Shown in pieces: positions 1-7,608 of a DNA stretch of 64,000 nt. Every line of letters begins with the position of its first letter. Position 1 is the first letter of the stretch. The translations under genes and the position numbers were made by a program. Where the stretch lies: assembly GCA_013336525.1 (NCBI GenBank), contig JAAXTM010000010.1, forward strand, positions 33,027-97,026, in the 5' to 3' direction. This stretch comes from Geobacteraceae bacterium (GTDB taxonomy: Bacteria; Desulfobacterota; Desulfuromonadia; Geobacterales; Pseudopelobacteraceae). The notes under the pieces are model-generated. The model was not told the origin of the DNA. It was given only the letters and a program-made list of their open reading frames with translations, and did not search any database.

Positions 1-439
1 TCTTTTCGGCTGCGGCATCGATATTATTGGAAGCTTTTTCAATCAGCCATTGAATCTCGTCCGAGCCATAACGGTCAGGTAGACGAGTTTTCCATTCAAG
101 TCCGACCTGCTTGAGTTTCTGGATATAGATTGGTAGATCGAGGACGAAGGAGTTCCAGCTGATGGTTATGGCAGGTACGATGAATGCCAGGAAGAAGACG
201 GTCAGAACTCCGAGAACAATATACAAAATTCCCAGAGCATAGAATCGCCTTATGCCTCGTTGCTCGGCACTTACGAGAATGGGATCAAGCAGGTAGGCAA
301 TGACCCACGAAAGCAGAAAACATGAAATAGTATGCTGAAGTGCGTAGCCGGCAGCTGCCAGCACACAGAAAACTAGTATTGTCGCAATAAGCCTGCCGTA
401 ATCGTTGCGCGGCGTACGAGTGTGGCAACTTCCCTCCAT
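1..439 (-). CDS. AI-2E family transporter (PerM-like), 5' part only
   Basis: The visible 146 codons read from an ATG at 439 towards the left edge, so the C-terminal part is missing from this window. After a short basic N-terminus come hydrophobic stretches at about residues 18-30 and 33-44, then a longer one at about 60-85, followed by a soluble amphipathic region rich in Lys and Glu. This order fits the start of the AI-2E exporter/PerM permease family (formerly UPF0118), polytopic inner-membrane proteins. The substrate is not predictable. It lies 8 bp downstream of the UPF0158 gene on the same strand, so the two are probably co-transcribed. The family call rests on hydrophobicity pattern and general resemblance. 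Confidence 0.72.
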   Translation of the reverse strand, partial: MEGSCHTRTPRNDYGRLIATILVFCVLAAAGYALQHTISCFLLSWVIAYLLDPILVSAEQRGIRRFYALGILYIVLGVLTVFFLAFIVPAITISWNSFVLDLPIYIQKLKQVGLEWKTRLPDRYGSDEIQWLIEKASNNIDAAAEK

Positions 440-447
440 ATTTCCCC

Positions 448-903
448 CTAGGCGTGCTTAAGCCCCTGCAGCACCGTGTCGGCCGTAAACAGGTTGTTTT
501 CCTCCATCCAGGTTTTAAGCCGATTGGAAAGAAACTGGTCTTTCAATAAAGCAAAGCGTTCCTCTTCGTTTGGGTAGAAAGAAAGAATGTCTTCAATTTT
601 TCCGTACGGTTTTTTACCAGACAGCGAGTTGCTAAGGAGGTTGCGCAACTCCAAATCTAATATCAGCTCTACAAATTCAGATAGAATCTGTCGTTCGCTC
701 CGATAGTCGAACGGTGGAATCTCCAGAAAACGCTCTCCATTGTTCTGGATCTGTTGCCATACTTCATTATTGTCTTTTGTGGCCGGAACAAAAAATATTT
801 CTCCGGTTAGTCTGTCGAGGTAATATGCTTTATCAGGCTGTCCACTGGTAAATGCTCCAAGCAGATCTTCCCAAGATATTTCAACACTATGAATCGTTGC
901 CAT
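448..903 (-). CDS. UPF0158 family protein
   Basis: A 151-residue soluble protein with no signal peptide. The N-terminus has the pattern SWEDLLGAF, then a YYLDRLTGEIFFVP stretch, and the middle carries FLEIPPFD, features I associate with the UPF0158 family, whose function is unknown. The start is placed at the ATG at 903 because AAGGAG lies six bases upstream; an in-frame start at 927 lacks such a site. It precedes the AI-2E transporter gene by 8 bp on the same strand. No catalytic motif is visible. Confidence 0.75.
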   Translation of the reverse strand: MATIHSVEISWEDLLGAFTSGQPDKAYYLDRLTGEIFFVPATKDNNEVWQQIQNNGERFLEIPPFDYRSERQILSEFVELILDLELRNLLSNSLSGKKPYGKIEDILSFYPNEEERFALLKDQFLSNRLKTWMEENNLFTADTVLQGLKHA

Positions 904-986
904 CAGCTTCTCCTTAATCCGAATCAAAATCGGAATTACATTCTTCTTGTTGACTTTTTACTATTGATCAAAGCACAATCCGGGCC

Positions 987-1715
987 ATGCGAACCATTTT
1001 TATTGCCGATGCTCATCTTGTCTCACCTGACGACGCCAATTACCGCCGGTTGCTCCGTTTTCTGCACGATCTGGAAGGGAATCTGGACTCACTCTATGTA
1101 ATGGGCGACCTGTTCGATTTCTGGCTTGGGTTTCCGTCACACAACTACCCACATTATGACGCCGTTATTGACGCCTTGGAGCGGTTAGTAGTGCGAGGCT
1201 GCAGACTGGTATATTTTGAGGGAAATCATGATTTCCATCTGGGCACAGTCTTTTCACAGCGACTAAAAGCCGAAATTCACACAGAACCTGCAGTTGAATG
1301 TGTGCAGGGGAAGCGCCTTTATATATGCCACGGCGACCAGATTAACGAAGAAGACCGACTCTACCGTTTGCTGCGGTTCCTGTTGCGGAGCCGTCTGATA
1401 ACATCCATTATAAGGCATTTCCCTCCGGCGTGGGCGCAGAAAATCAGGAGCCGCCTGCAGAAAAGGAGTCAAGCAGGTTATTCCGTAAAAACCGCTCGTT
1501 GGGACTATCGTCAGATTCTTCTTGATTTTGCTGCAAATCTCCATAAACAGGGGTGCGACGGGCTTGTTACCGGCCACTTCCATCTTGCTCTAAGTGAAAA
1601 CCTCCCGGGGACGACCTTCTCCATCCTGTCGCTTGGTGATTGGATGGAGAAGTTTACCTATGGTGAAATGCTGGATGGAAAGTTGCGATTAATGACCTAT
1701 AGCGAACCTGGGTAG
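987..1715 (+). CDS. lpxH: UDP-2,3-diacylglucosamine diphosphatase
   Basis: A 242-residue calcineurin-like metallophosphoesterase. The metal-binding blocks are visible in order: DAH near residues 8-10, GDLFDFW around 41-47, GNHDFHLG around 79-86, and a C-terminal GHFHLAL. The block CHGDQINEEDRLYR is typical of LpxH, which hydrolyses UDP-2,3-diacylglucosamine to lipid X in lipid A synthesis at the cytoplasmic face of the inner membrane. The length matches the LpxH family (about 240). It is transcribed away from the UPF0158 gene and converges with the transpeptidase gene. No strong ribosome-binding site precedes the ATG. An LpxH-like paralogue with another substrate cannot be excluded. Confidence 0.86.
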   Translation: MRTIFIADAHLVSPDDANYRRLLRFLHDLEGNLDSLYVMGDLFDFWLGFPSHNYPHYDAVIDALERLVVRGCRLVYFEGNHDFHLGTVFSQRLKAEIHTEPAVECVQGKRLYICHGDQINEEDRLYRLLRFLLRSRLITSIIRHFPPAWAQKIRSRLQKRSQAGYSVKTARWDYRQILLDFAANLHKQGCDGLVTGHFHLALSENLPGTTFSILSLGDWMEKFTYGEMLDGKLRLMTYSEPG

Positions 1716-1761
1716 AAATCGTAACCGGGTTAGACGGTTCTAGGCTGTTGTCATCCGTTTC

Positions 1762-3150
1762 CTACTGCCTGAAAAACTCTTCTAAAGCTTTTTCTCCAAC
1801 CTGTGACGCTTTGATCTTCCATTTGTCAGGGTTAATGACCAAGGCAACCAGAGCAATGCGTGGGTTTTGTATCGGCGCAAAGGCCGCAAACCACGAATAA
1901 TGACCCTTGGGGTCTGTGCCGTTGATAGACCCGGTCTTGGCCGCTATCGAGATATCCAGCAGTGGTCGGCCGCGTCGGTCATGAAACGCTTTGCGGGATG
2001 TGCCGGTCAGAACAGTGCTGGAAAGCATTCGAGTTAGTGATGCTGATGTCTCCGGTGTAACTAACCGTCGCAACTCACGCGGTACAAAAATCTCTTTTTC
2101 AACACCTTGCCTATCGATGATGCTGCTGGTAAGTCCGGGAACCATCATTTTCCCATCGTTGGCTATAGCCGACATGATTACAGCAGCGTGAAGTGGGGAT
2201 ATTTTAACGTCATGATCCAGTCCGGCTCCCATGAGTCTCAGGCCGTGGTTATTGATAGGTTCCACTGCCTGACTCTGTTTGGCCGGGGTGCCAGGCAACA
2301 GTTCCTGATTGAACCCGAAGCGTGAGACAGACGCCATTACGGATGACATGCCTGCGATGTCACTTGCCACTCGTCCGTATACTGGGTTGACTGATTTACC
2401 CATAGCATAGGTTAGATCCATGCGGTTGTTTCCGCCACGAGGGCTTGCATCCCAGTAACGCGGGTTTTCAGAATAGGAACCTCCACGAAATTCAATCACG
2501 GATTCAGGCGTAATTCTTTTGTTTTCAAGGGCTGCAGAGGCTGTAATTATTTTGAATAGTGAAGCCATCGGATATAACTGGTAAGGAGACTGTTTTGTCC
2601 AGGCTGGATCAATCGAAGAGTACGCGGTCATACCAAGAATGCGGCCAGAGGCTGGTTCAATGGCAACAAAAACTCCGTAAGGCACCTGGTTTTTAGCCAG
2701 AAATTCATAGACCTTTCGTTGCAGGTCTCCATGTATTGTATAGATGTGCTGTAGCCCTTCAGGTGTGCGAGCAGATATGCGGGAACCGTTAACCTCTGCA
2801 GTCGCCAGAAGGTCGCTAGCGACTGCGAATTGACTGGCTTTAGCAGGATGTTTAGCCGCTTCAGCCGGTTTAGTTGCAACTGAGGTTAGGGATGTAATCC
2901 AAGTTCGGATATTCAAGCCTGCTGATTCGGTTTTGCGTAGCGCCAAAACGCAGAGAGGAGCAAGAAACAGAACAATGGCAATGAAAAGCAGCGTCAACTT
3001 CAGCTGTCTGAGGTGTTTACCAGTTGGTAATGGCAGCCTGAACCGAACTGGTTCACTGGAATGTTTAAACCGTTTGTTTCTGGAGCTGTTGCCGAATAAT
3101 CTGAGCCCAAAAGCTGATTTTTTTTGTGTTAAATGTTTAAGATCCTGCAT
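1762..3150 (-). CDS. Monofunctional penicillin-binding transpeptidase
   Basis: A 462-residue protein with a basic cytoplasmic tail, one membrane helix at about residues 51-70 and a periplasmic transpeptidase domain. The three penicillin-binding motifs are present: SLFK at 197-200, SVN at 253-255 and KTG at 405-407. There is no glycosyltransferase domain, and the stretch between helix and transpeptidase (about 130 residues) is too short for a full PBP2/PBP3 pedestal, so this is a reduced class-B-like enzyme, probably cross-linking peptidoglycan in a specialised role. Start ATG at 3150 has AGGA six bases upstream. The LOG-family gene lies upstream on the same strand, 66 bp away. Confidence 0.82.
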   Translation of the reverse strand: MQDLKHLTQKKSAFGLRLFGNSSRNKRFKHSSEPVRFRLPLPTGKHLRQLKLTLLFIAIVLFLAPLCVLALRKTESAGLNIRTWITSLTSVATKPAEAAKHPAKASQFAVASDLLATAEVNGSRISARTPEGLQHIYTIHGDLQRKVYEFLAKNQVPYGVFVAIEPASGRILGMTAYSSIDPAWTKQSPYQLYPMASLFKIITASAALENKRITPESVIEFRGGSYSENPRYWDASPRGGNNRMDLTYAMGKSVNPVYGRVASDIAGMSSVMASVSRFGFNQELLPGTPAKQSQAVEPINNHGLRLMGAGLDHDVKISPLHAAVIMSAIANDGKMMVPGLTSSIIDRQGVEKEIFVPRELRRLVTPETSASLTRMLSSTVLTGTSRKAFHDRRGRPLLDISIAAKTGSINGTDPKGHYSWFAAFAPIQNPRIALVALVINPDKWKIKASQVGEKALEEFFRQ

Positions 3151-3216
3151 GATGTCCTAAAATAAGAGTAATTTTTAAAGTATATCGTTAAGCATCTGGT
3201 GTTGTCAACGAACCAG

Positions 3217-4257
3217 TCAGGTAGGGGACCCAAAAGTATTAATACGGTTAATGAAGGCCATGAGCAGTCCGTAGTGATGGTGGTCAAACAACATGGTGAT
3301 TCGCGGCAGATTAGCAAGATCAGGCTCATCTATCTCTTCGGGGAACGCCTCGCAGGACCGGATTTGATCGCCATCTTTGATAAGTCCGGGGAACTCTTCG
3401 GTCAGTGTTGCAATCTGTTCATTAGATAGCATTTTCTGAAGGCGTATAACCAGGCGGTTTTCTATGAAACGGAGCGAATGGTAGACACTATAAAAGGTTT
3501 CAATTACCTGTAAAGCCTCCTGCTCTTCCGCAGTAACCGTAAAGAGTGAAAAATCCTCTCCTGAGATGAACCCTTTAACCAAAAGGCTCTCTTTGACAAA
3601 GTCAAAGAACTGTTCCCAGTAACCATCCTGGTCGTCCATTAGAATCAATGGTTTGGGGGAGGTTTTCCCGGTCTGTATCAGGGTAAAAACCTCCATAGCT
3701 TCGTCCAGCGTCCCGAACCCACCTGGAAAAACTACAATTGCATCAGACTCTTTAACAAAAGCAACCTTACGGTTAAAAAAATACTTGTAAGTCACCAGCC
3801 GGGGATTGCGGTACATGACAGGATTTGGCTTTTGCTCGAAAGGTAATCTGATATTTACTGCGAAGGAGTTCTCGCTTCCTGCCCCCTCATTGCCTGCTTG
3901 CATGATGCCCGGTCCGCCTCCGGTAATTACCATATAGTTGTTTTCTGCCAGGCTGCGACTGAAGCTTACACACTTTTTGTACATCTCGTCGGTTTCTTCA
4001 GTGCGCGCTGACCCGAATATGGTGACTTTCTTGCGGTGGCGATATGGGCCAAAAACCTTTGCCGTGTAGCGCATTTCACGTAGGGTGCGGTTTATAAGTT
4101 TAAGGTCTGCCAAATAGTCTACGTCCTGTCCTATTTTAAGTGTTGCAAGGATCATCTCTTTGATTACGGCGGGATGATGGATTCCGCCGGATTCTTCAAT
4201 CAGCCGGTTTATAAACTGGTCTATAGGTTCGTTACTTCTGGAAAAACTCAATTCCAT
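3217..4257 (-). CDS. LOG family (TIGR00730-type) Rossmann-fold nucleosidase-like protein
   Basis: A 346-residue protein carrying the two family signatures GGGPGIMQAGNEGA (about residues 113-126) and PGGFGTLDEAME (about 179-190), which form the nucleotide-binding and catalytic site of LOG/lysine-decarboxylase-like proteins. Characterised relatives are nucleoside 5'-monophosphate phosphoribohydrolases (cytokinin-activating LOG, PpnN). It has about 60 extra residues before the core and about 85 after it, unlike the short LOG of about 190 residues, so it belongs to the larger form. The substrate is unknown. It diverges from mglB, with 218 bp between the starts. Confidence 0.82.
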   Translation of the reverse strand: MELSFSRSNEPIDQFINRLIEESGGIHHPAVIKEMILATLKIGQDVDYLADLKLINRTLREMRYTAKVFGPYRHRKKVTIFGSARTEETDEMYKKCVSFSRSLAENNYMVITGGGPGIMQAGNEGAGSENSFAVNIRLPFEQKPNPVMYRNPRLVTYKYFFNRKVAFVKESDAIVVFPGGFGTLDEAMEVFTLIQTGKTSPKPLILMDDQDGYWEQFFDFVKESLLVKGFISGEDFSLFTVTAEEQEALQVIETFYSVYHSLRFIENRLVIRLQKMLSNEQIATLTEEFPGLIKDGDQIRSCEAFPEEIDEPDLANLPRITMLFDHHHYGLLMAFINRINTFGSPT

Positions 4258-4379
4258 GATTTAAGCCTTCTTTGGATAGGGTGCGAAATGATATGATTGG
4301 TTCGACAGGTTATCACAGGCGCTTTTGTAAAGTAAATAGCTGGTTAATTAAGTATTCGTGACATGCGCATCGAATAAGC

Positions 4380-4408
4380 TTGAAAGCAAACAGCAGGTTT
4401 GCTATAAG
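4380..4408 (+). promoter_or_regulatory. Sigma-70-type promoter for mglBA
   Basis: TTGAAA at 4380-4385 and TATAAG at 4403-4408 are separated by exactly 17 bp, in the intergenic region between the LOG gene and mglB and 68 bp before the mglB start codon. Identified by consensus match only. Confidence 0.55.
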
Positions 4409-4475
4409 GTCAAGCTATTATTGTGGCTTTAAAACAGTAAATAGATATTATTGCCGACGGGCAGGGAGATATAGC

Positions 4476-4967
4476 ATGTCCAATCCAACGCTGGTCATGT
4501 ACGAAGAAGAATTTCAGGAAGTCAACGATGTTATTGAGCGCTTGCTGAATGAAGCCAACGCCAAGGTAATTTTCTTGGTGGACAAAAATGGGCAACTCAT
4601 TTCAGGCGTTGGAGAAACAGAGCGTTTTGATACTACATCGCTTGCCTCTCTGACAGCTGGAAATATTGCTGCCACCGGTGGTCTGGCCAAGCTAATAGGT
4701 GAAAAAGAATTTTCAATTCTCTTTCATGAGGGAGAGAAGGATAATCTCCATATTTCGATTGTTGGCGGAAGAGTCATTCTTGTCGTTCTGTTTGATAATC
4801 GTTCGTCACTCGGGCTTGTTCGCTTGCGAGTAAAAAAATCATCTGAAGAACTTTCAGCTATCTTTGAAAAATTGATGAAAAAGTCGGAAGAGCGTGAGAA
4901 AAAAGGTTCATCTGATTTTCCTTTTGCTGAAATTACTGACGACGATATCGATAATCTTTTTAGCTGA
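4476..4967 (+). CDS. mglB: Roadblock/LC7 protein MglB, GTPase-activating partner of MglA
   Basis: A 163-residue protein of the roadblock/LC7 fold: an N-terminal helix, then VIFLVDKNGQLISGVG, then TSLASLTAGNIAATGGLAKLIGE, the pattern of MglB. In Myxococcus xanthus and Thermus, MglB is the GAP for the Ras-like GTPase MglA and sets the lagging cell pole. The ATG at 4476 has GGGAG about seven bases upstream; the reading frame continues 32 codons further up, but that part covers the promoter. The acidic C-terminal tail (DDDIDNLFS) is typical. mglA follows 99 bp downstream, which supports the assignment. Confidence 0.85.
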   Translation: MSNPTLVMYEEEFQEVNDVIERLLNEANAKVIFLVDKNGQLISGVGETERFDTTSLASLTAGNIAATGGLAKLIGEKEFSILFHEGEKDNLHISIVGGRVILVVLFDNRSSLGLVRLRVKKSSEELSAIFEKLMKKSEEREKKGSSDFPFAEITDDDIDNLFS

Positions 4968-5066
4968 AACAAGCCATCGGAATTTACAGGTTGGCACGAA
5001 CAGTATTTTCTTTATTACTGCCGCAATAATTTATGACTTACTAATTAATGACGGGGAAAGCCAAAG

Positions 5067-5654
5067 ATGTCCTTCATCAACTATGCTTCTCGTGAAATAA
5101 ATTGTAAAATAGTCTATTACGGCCCTGGATTGTGTGGAAAAACGACAAATCTCCAATATATCTATCAGAAAACCGCGGCTGACGCCAAGGGCAAGATGAT
5201 AAGTCTTGCTACAGAGACGGAGCGCACGCTTTTTTTTGATTTTTTGCCGCTTTCGTTAGGCGAAATAAGGGGATTTAAGACTCGTTTTCATCTCTATACT
5301 GTCCCGGGTCAGGTCTTTTACGATGCGTCCAGAAAACTGATTCTAAAAGGTGTGGACGGTGTTGTTTTTGTTGCTGATTCGCAGGAAGAGCGAATTGATG
5401 CTAATATTGAGTCGCTTGAAAATTTGAGGATGAATCTCAAAGAGCAAGGATATGATCTGGATAAACTGCCTTACATTGTCCAGTACAATAAACGCGATCT
5501 ACCGGGTATCATGTCTGTTGAAGAGTTGAGTAGAGAGTTAAATCCTACAAATGTACCTGAATTTGAGGCGTGTGCTACAACTGGCGAAGGGGTTTTTGAA
5601 ACTCTCAAAGCGGTGGCCAAGCTTATACTGATTGATCTTAAAAAAGGCAGGTAG
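5067..5654 (+). CDS. mglA: Ras-like polarity GTPase MglA
   Basis: A 195-residue small GTPase. The P-loop reads [10 protein letters not shown] (about residues 18-27), the G3 region is TVPGQVFYD and G4 is NKRD, all in MglA positions; the Pro-Gly-Gln G3 is typical of MglA rather than of Rab/Ras, which have DxxGQ. MglA-GTP marks the leading pole and directs type IV pilus or gliding machinery. It follows mglB with no competing promoter evident, so the pair is probably one operon ending at the hairpin just after this gene. In Geobacter-type bacteria a role in positioning type IV pili is likely but is an inference. Confidence 0.88.
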   Translation: MSFINYASREINCKIVYYGPGLCGKTTNLQYIYQKTAADAKGKMISLATETERTLFFDFLPLSLGEIRGFKTRFHLYTVPGQVFYDASRKLILKGVDGVVFVADSQEERIDANIESLENLRMNLKEQGYDLDKLPYIVQYNKRDLPGIMSVEELSRELNPTNVPEFEACATTGEGVFETLKAVAKLILIDLKKGR

Positions 5655-5693
5655 TAGGCTTTCTATATAATACCCCTCAGAAGCCTATTTTAT
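5655..5693 (+). terminator. Rho-independent terminator after mglA
   Basis: TAGGCTTTCT at 5655-5664 pairs with AGAAGCCTA at 5679-5687, with one bulged T, followed by a short U-rich tail. It starts immediately after the mglA stop codon. Confidence 0.55.
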
Positions 5694-5777
5694 GTTTATA
5701 GCTCTTTGGACTTGATTTATTCCGTGGAGCATGGTAAATACTCCGTTCCGCTGTTTCTGAAGGCTGTTGCCACACAC

Positions 5778-5870
5778 GGAGAGATGGCCGAGTAGGTCGA
5801 AGGCGCTCGCCTGCTAAGCGAGTATACTGGGAAACCGGTATCCAGGGTTCGAATCCCTGTCTCTCCGCCA
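5778..5870 (+). tRNA. tRNA-Ser (anticodon GCT)
   Basis: A class II tRNA of 93 nt including an encoded CCA. The acceptor stem pairs GGAGAGA at 5778-5784 with TCTCTCC at 5860-5866. The anticodon loop CTGCTAA carries GCT, reading AGC/AGU serine codons. A long variable arm (TACTGGGAAACCGGTA) and the T-loop GTTCGAATC are present. It stands alone between mglA and rnhA. Confidence 0.95.
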
Positions 5871-5946
5871 TTATTTAATTAGTCACCACCTCAGTGATTT
5901 GAAAACATCCCCCACTCGAACATCTATTTATATAAACACTATTGAC

Positions 5947-6390
5947 CTATGCAGGGATCCCTTCTCTTGCCAGCTGATCGCATCGTTCATTTTCAATATG
6001 TCCGGCATGCCCCTTAACCCATTTCCACTGCACTGAATGTGATTCAGTCAGAACAAGCAGCAATTCCCACAGGTCTCTATTTAAGACCGGTTCCCTCTTA
6101 CTGTTACGCCACCCCTTACGCTGCCATCCAGCAATCCATTCAGTCATTCCTTTAACCAGATACTGGGAGTCGGTCGTGATTGATACACGGCATGGCCGCT
6201 TTAACTGGCGAAGCGCTTCAATGGCAGCTGTCATCTCCATGCGATTGTTGGTCGTATCTCTAGCACCACCGCTCAGCTCTTTTAGGCAATCTCCGTAGCG
6301 CAGGATTGCTCCGTAACCGCCCGGTCCAGGATTACCGCTACAGGCACCATCACAGAAAATTTCTACAATCTGAAGGTCACTTTCTGCCAC
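5947..6390 (-). CDS. rnhA: Ribonuclease HI
   Basis: A protein of about 147 residues with the RNase HI core: [18 protein letters not shown] at the N-terminus, [24 protein letters not shown], and a C-terminal [18 protein letters not shown]. The acidic catalytic set (Asp in FCDGA, Glu in RMEM, Asp in TDSQ, Asp in ERCDQLA) is complete, so it should cut RNA in RNA-DNA hybrids. The start is proposed as GTG at 6390, with AAAGG eight bases upstream; a GTG three codons earlier (6399) is an alternative. Either start overlaps the 3' end of the upstream acyltransferase gene, so translation is probably coupled. Confidence 0.9.
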   Translation of the reverse strand: MAESDLQIVEIFCDGACSGNPGPGGYGAILRYGDCLKELSGGARDTTNNRMEMTAAIEALRQLKRPCRVSITTDSQYLVKGMTEWIAGWQRKGWRNSKREPVLNRDLWELLLVLTESHSVQWKWVKGHAGHIENERCDQLAREGIPA

Positions 6391-7030
6391 AATCAACACC
6401 TTTCTCTGCTAATAAAGCTGCAATTGACTGCATGACCCGATCAACAATCAGCAGATGTGTTTCCTTGTTATTCTCTAGTTGGAACAGATCTTTGAAATCG
6501 AGTGCAGAACCGAAAACCACTGCGGCATCTTGCCGAAAGCCCGGAAACTTCCAATGGTTTAATCCTGTCAAAACGGTTGGAATGACGGTGGGGCGGGTGT
6601 CATAGATGATTTTCCCGACACCACGGTTACCGGGACCCAGTTGACCATCTTTATGGCGTGTGCCCTCAGGGAACAACATTACTTTCTGATCCAGCAGCAG
6701 GTCGTTTAATGTTCGTCCAGCCCTAACGTCTCGTTTGCGTTTGACCGGAAAAGCTCCCCATGAAGTGTAAATTATACGTAAAAAAGTGTTTGTAAACAGT
6801 TCCTCTTTGGCCGGTGCCCATAGCATCTGAAGAGGATTATGTCTAATGACTGCCCAAGGGAGAAAGATGGTGTCGTAGGCTGATATATGATTGGAAACTA
6901 TTAGTACTGGGCCGTCATGAGGGATGTTATTACTCCCTTTGATAACAAACCTGTTCAGTAATGAAGCGTAGATTCCGACAACATATATGGAAAATGTAAC
7001 CCAACAGCGTTGTAGTATATGTGCCTTCAC
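6377..7030 (-). CDS. plsC: 1-acyl-glycerol-3-phosphate acyltransferase-like protein
   Basis: Contains the PlsC acyltransferase motifs: NHISAYD (the NHx4D block), then GAFPVKR, then FPEGTR, and a later [10 protein letters not shown] hydrophobic segment ([16 protein letters not shown]) near the proposed N-terminus would anchor it in the inner membrane. It should add an acyl chain to lysophosphatidic acid or a related lysophospholipid. The start is uncertain. GTG at 7030 has AAGGA five bases upstream and gives a typical 217 residues, while the frame stays open to an ATG at 7228, which would overlap the divergent release-factor-like gene. The 3' end overlaps rnhA. Confidence 0.82.
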   Translation of the reverse strand: MKAHILQRCWVTFSIYVVGIYASLLNRFVIKGSNNIPHDGPVLIVSNHISAYDTIFLPWAVIRHNPLQMLWAPAKEELFTNTFLRIIYTSWGAFPVKRKRDVRAGRTLNDLLLDQKVMLFPEGTRHKDGQLGPGNRGVGKIIYDTRPTVIPTVLTGLNHWKFPGFRQDAAVVFGSALDFKDLFQLENNKETHLLIVDRVMQSIAALLAEKGVDCGRK

Positions 7031-7231
7031 AGTGTTCCTTTGCGGATTTATACGGGCTTCTGACTCTGCAGCGCTTATAGCATAACGTAGCACATCAGGC
7101 AACATCCCTTCAGGTGGCAGAATAATTGTTTTAATAAAATATGATATGTTATAGGTACGATTGATACTTGCGTGTCTTTGTTTGACTTGTGTGCCATTGA
7201 AAAAATAACGGAAATACGGGGTTGCCATAGC

Positions 7232-7579
7232 ATGCCTGAATTTGCAGTAAGTGAAGAAAAGAATCGTTGGCTACGTCTGAAAATGGTCGAGTTGGGGGTG
7301 CATGAAGAGGAACTTGTGGAGAGCTTCGTGCGTTCTTCCGGTAATGGCGGTCAGCATGTCAATAAAACTTCAAGCTGCGTTCAACTGAAACATACTCCAA
7401 CCGGTATCCAGGTAACCTGCATGCGTGAGCGGAGTCAGTCTGTGAACCGTTTCCTTGCCCGTCGAGAATTGCTTGAGCGAATTGAAGCTGCCTCAGGGGG
7501 TGTAACTCCCGAGATGAAACGTATCGAAAAATTGCGCAAACAGAAAGACAGGCGTAGGAGACGGAATGTTAATAGCTGA
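7232..7579 (+). CDS. Peptide chain release factor-like protein with GGQ motif (ArfB-like)
   Basis: A 115-residue protein made almost entirely of the class I release factor catalytic domain: [12 protein letters not shown] contains the GGQ that triggers peptidyl-tRNA hydrolysis, followed by [18 protein letters not shown]. There is no codon-recognition domain, and the C-terminus is strongly basic ([12 protein letters not shown]), as in ArfB/YaeJ, which rescues stalled ribosomes. It is shorter than ArfB (about 140), so it may belong to another small RF-1-domain group with the same type of activity. The ATG at 7232 is used; the ribosome-binding site is weak. It diverges from plsC and converges with polA. 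Confidence 0.8.
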   Translation: MPEFAVSEEKNRWLRLKMVELGVHEEELVESFVRSSGNGGQHVNKTSSCVQLKHTPTGIQVTCMRERSQSVNRFLARRELLERIEAASGGVTPEMKRIEKLRKQKDRRRRRNVNS

Positions 7580-7608
7580 TATTTTTAACACATCAGATTG
7601 TCTGTCTT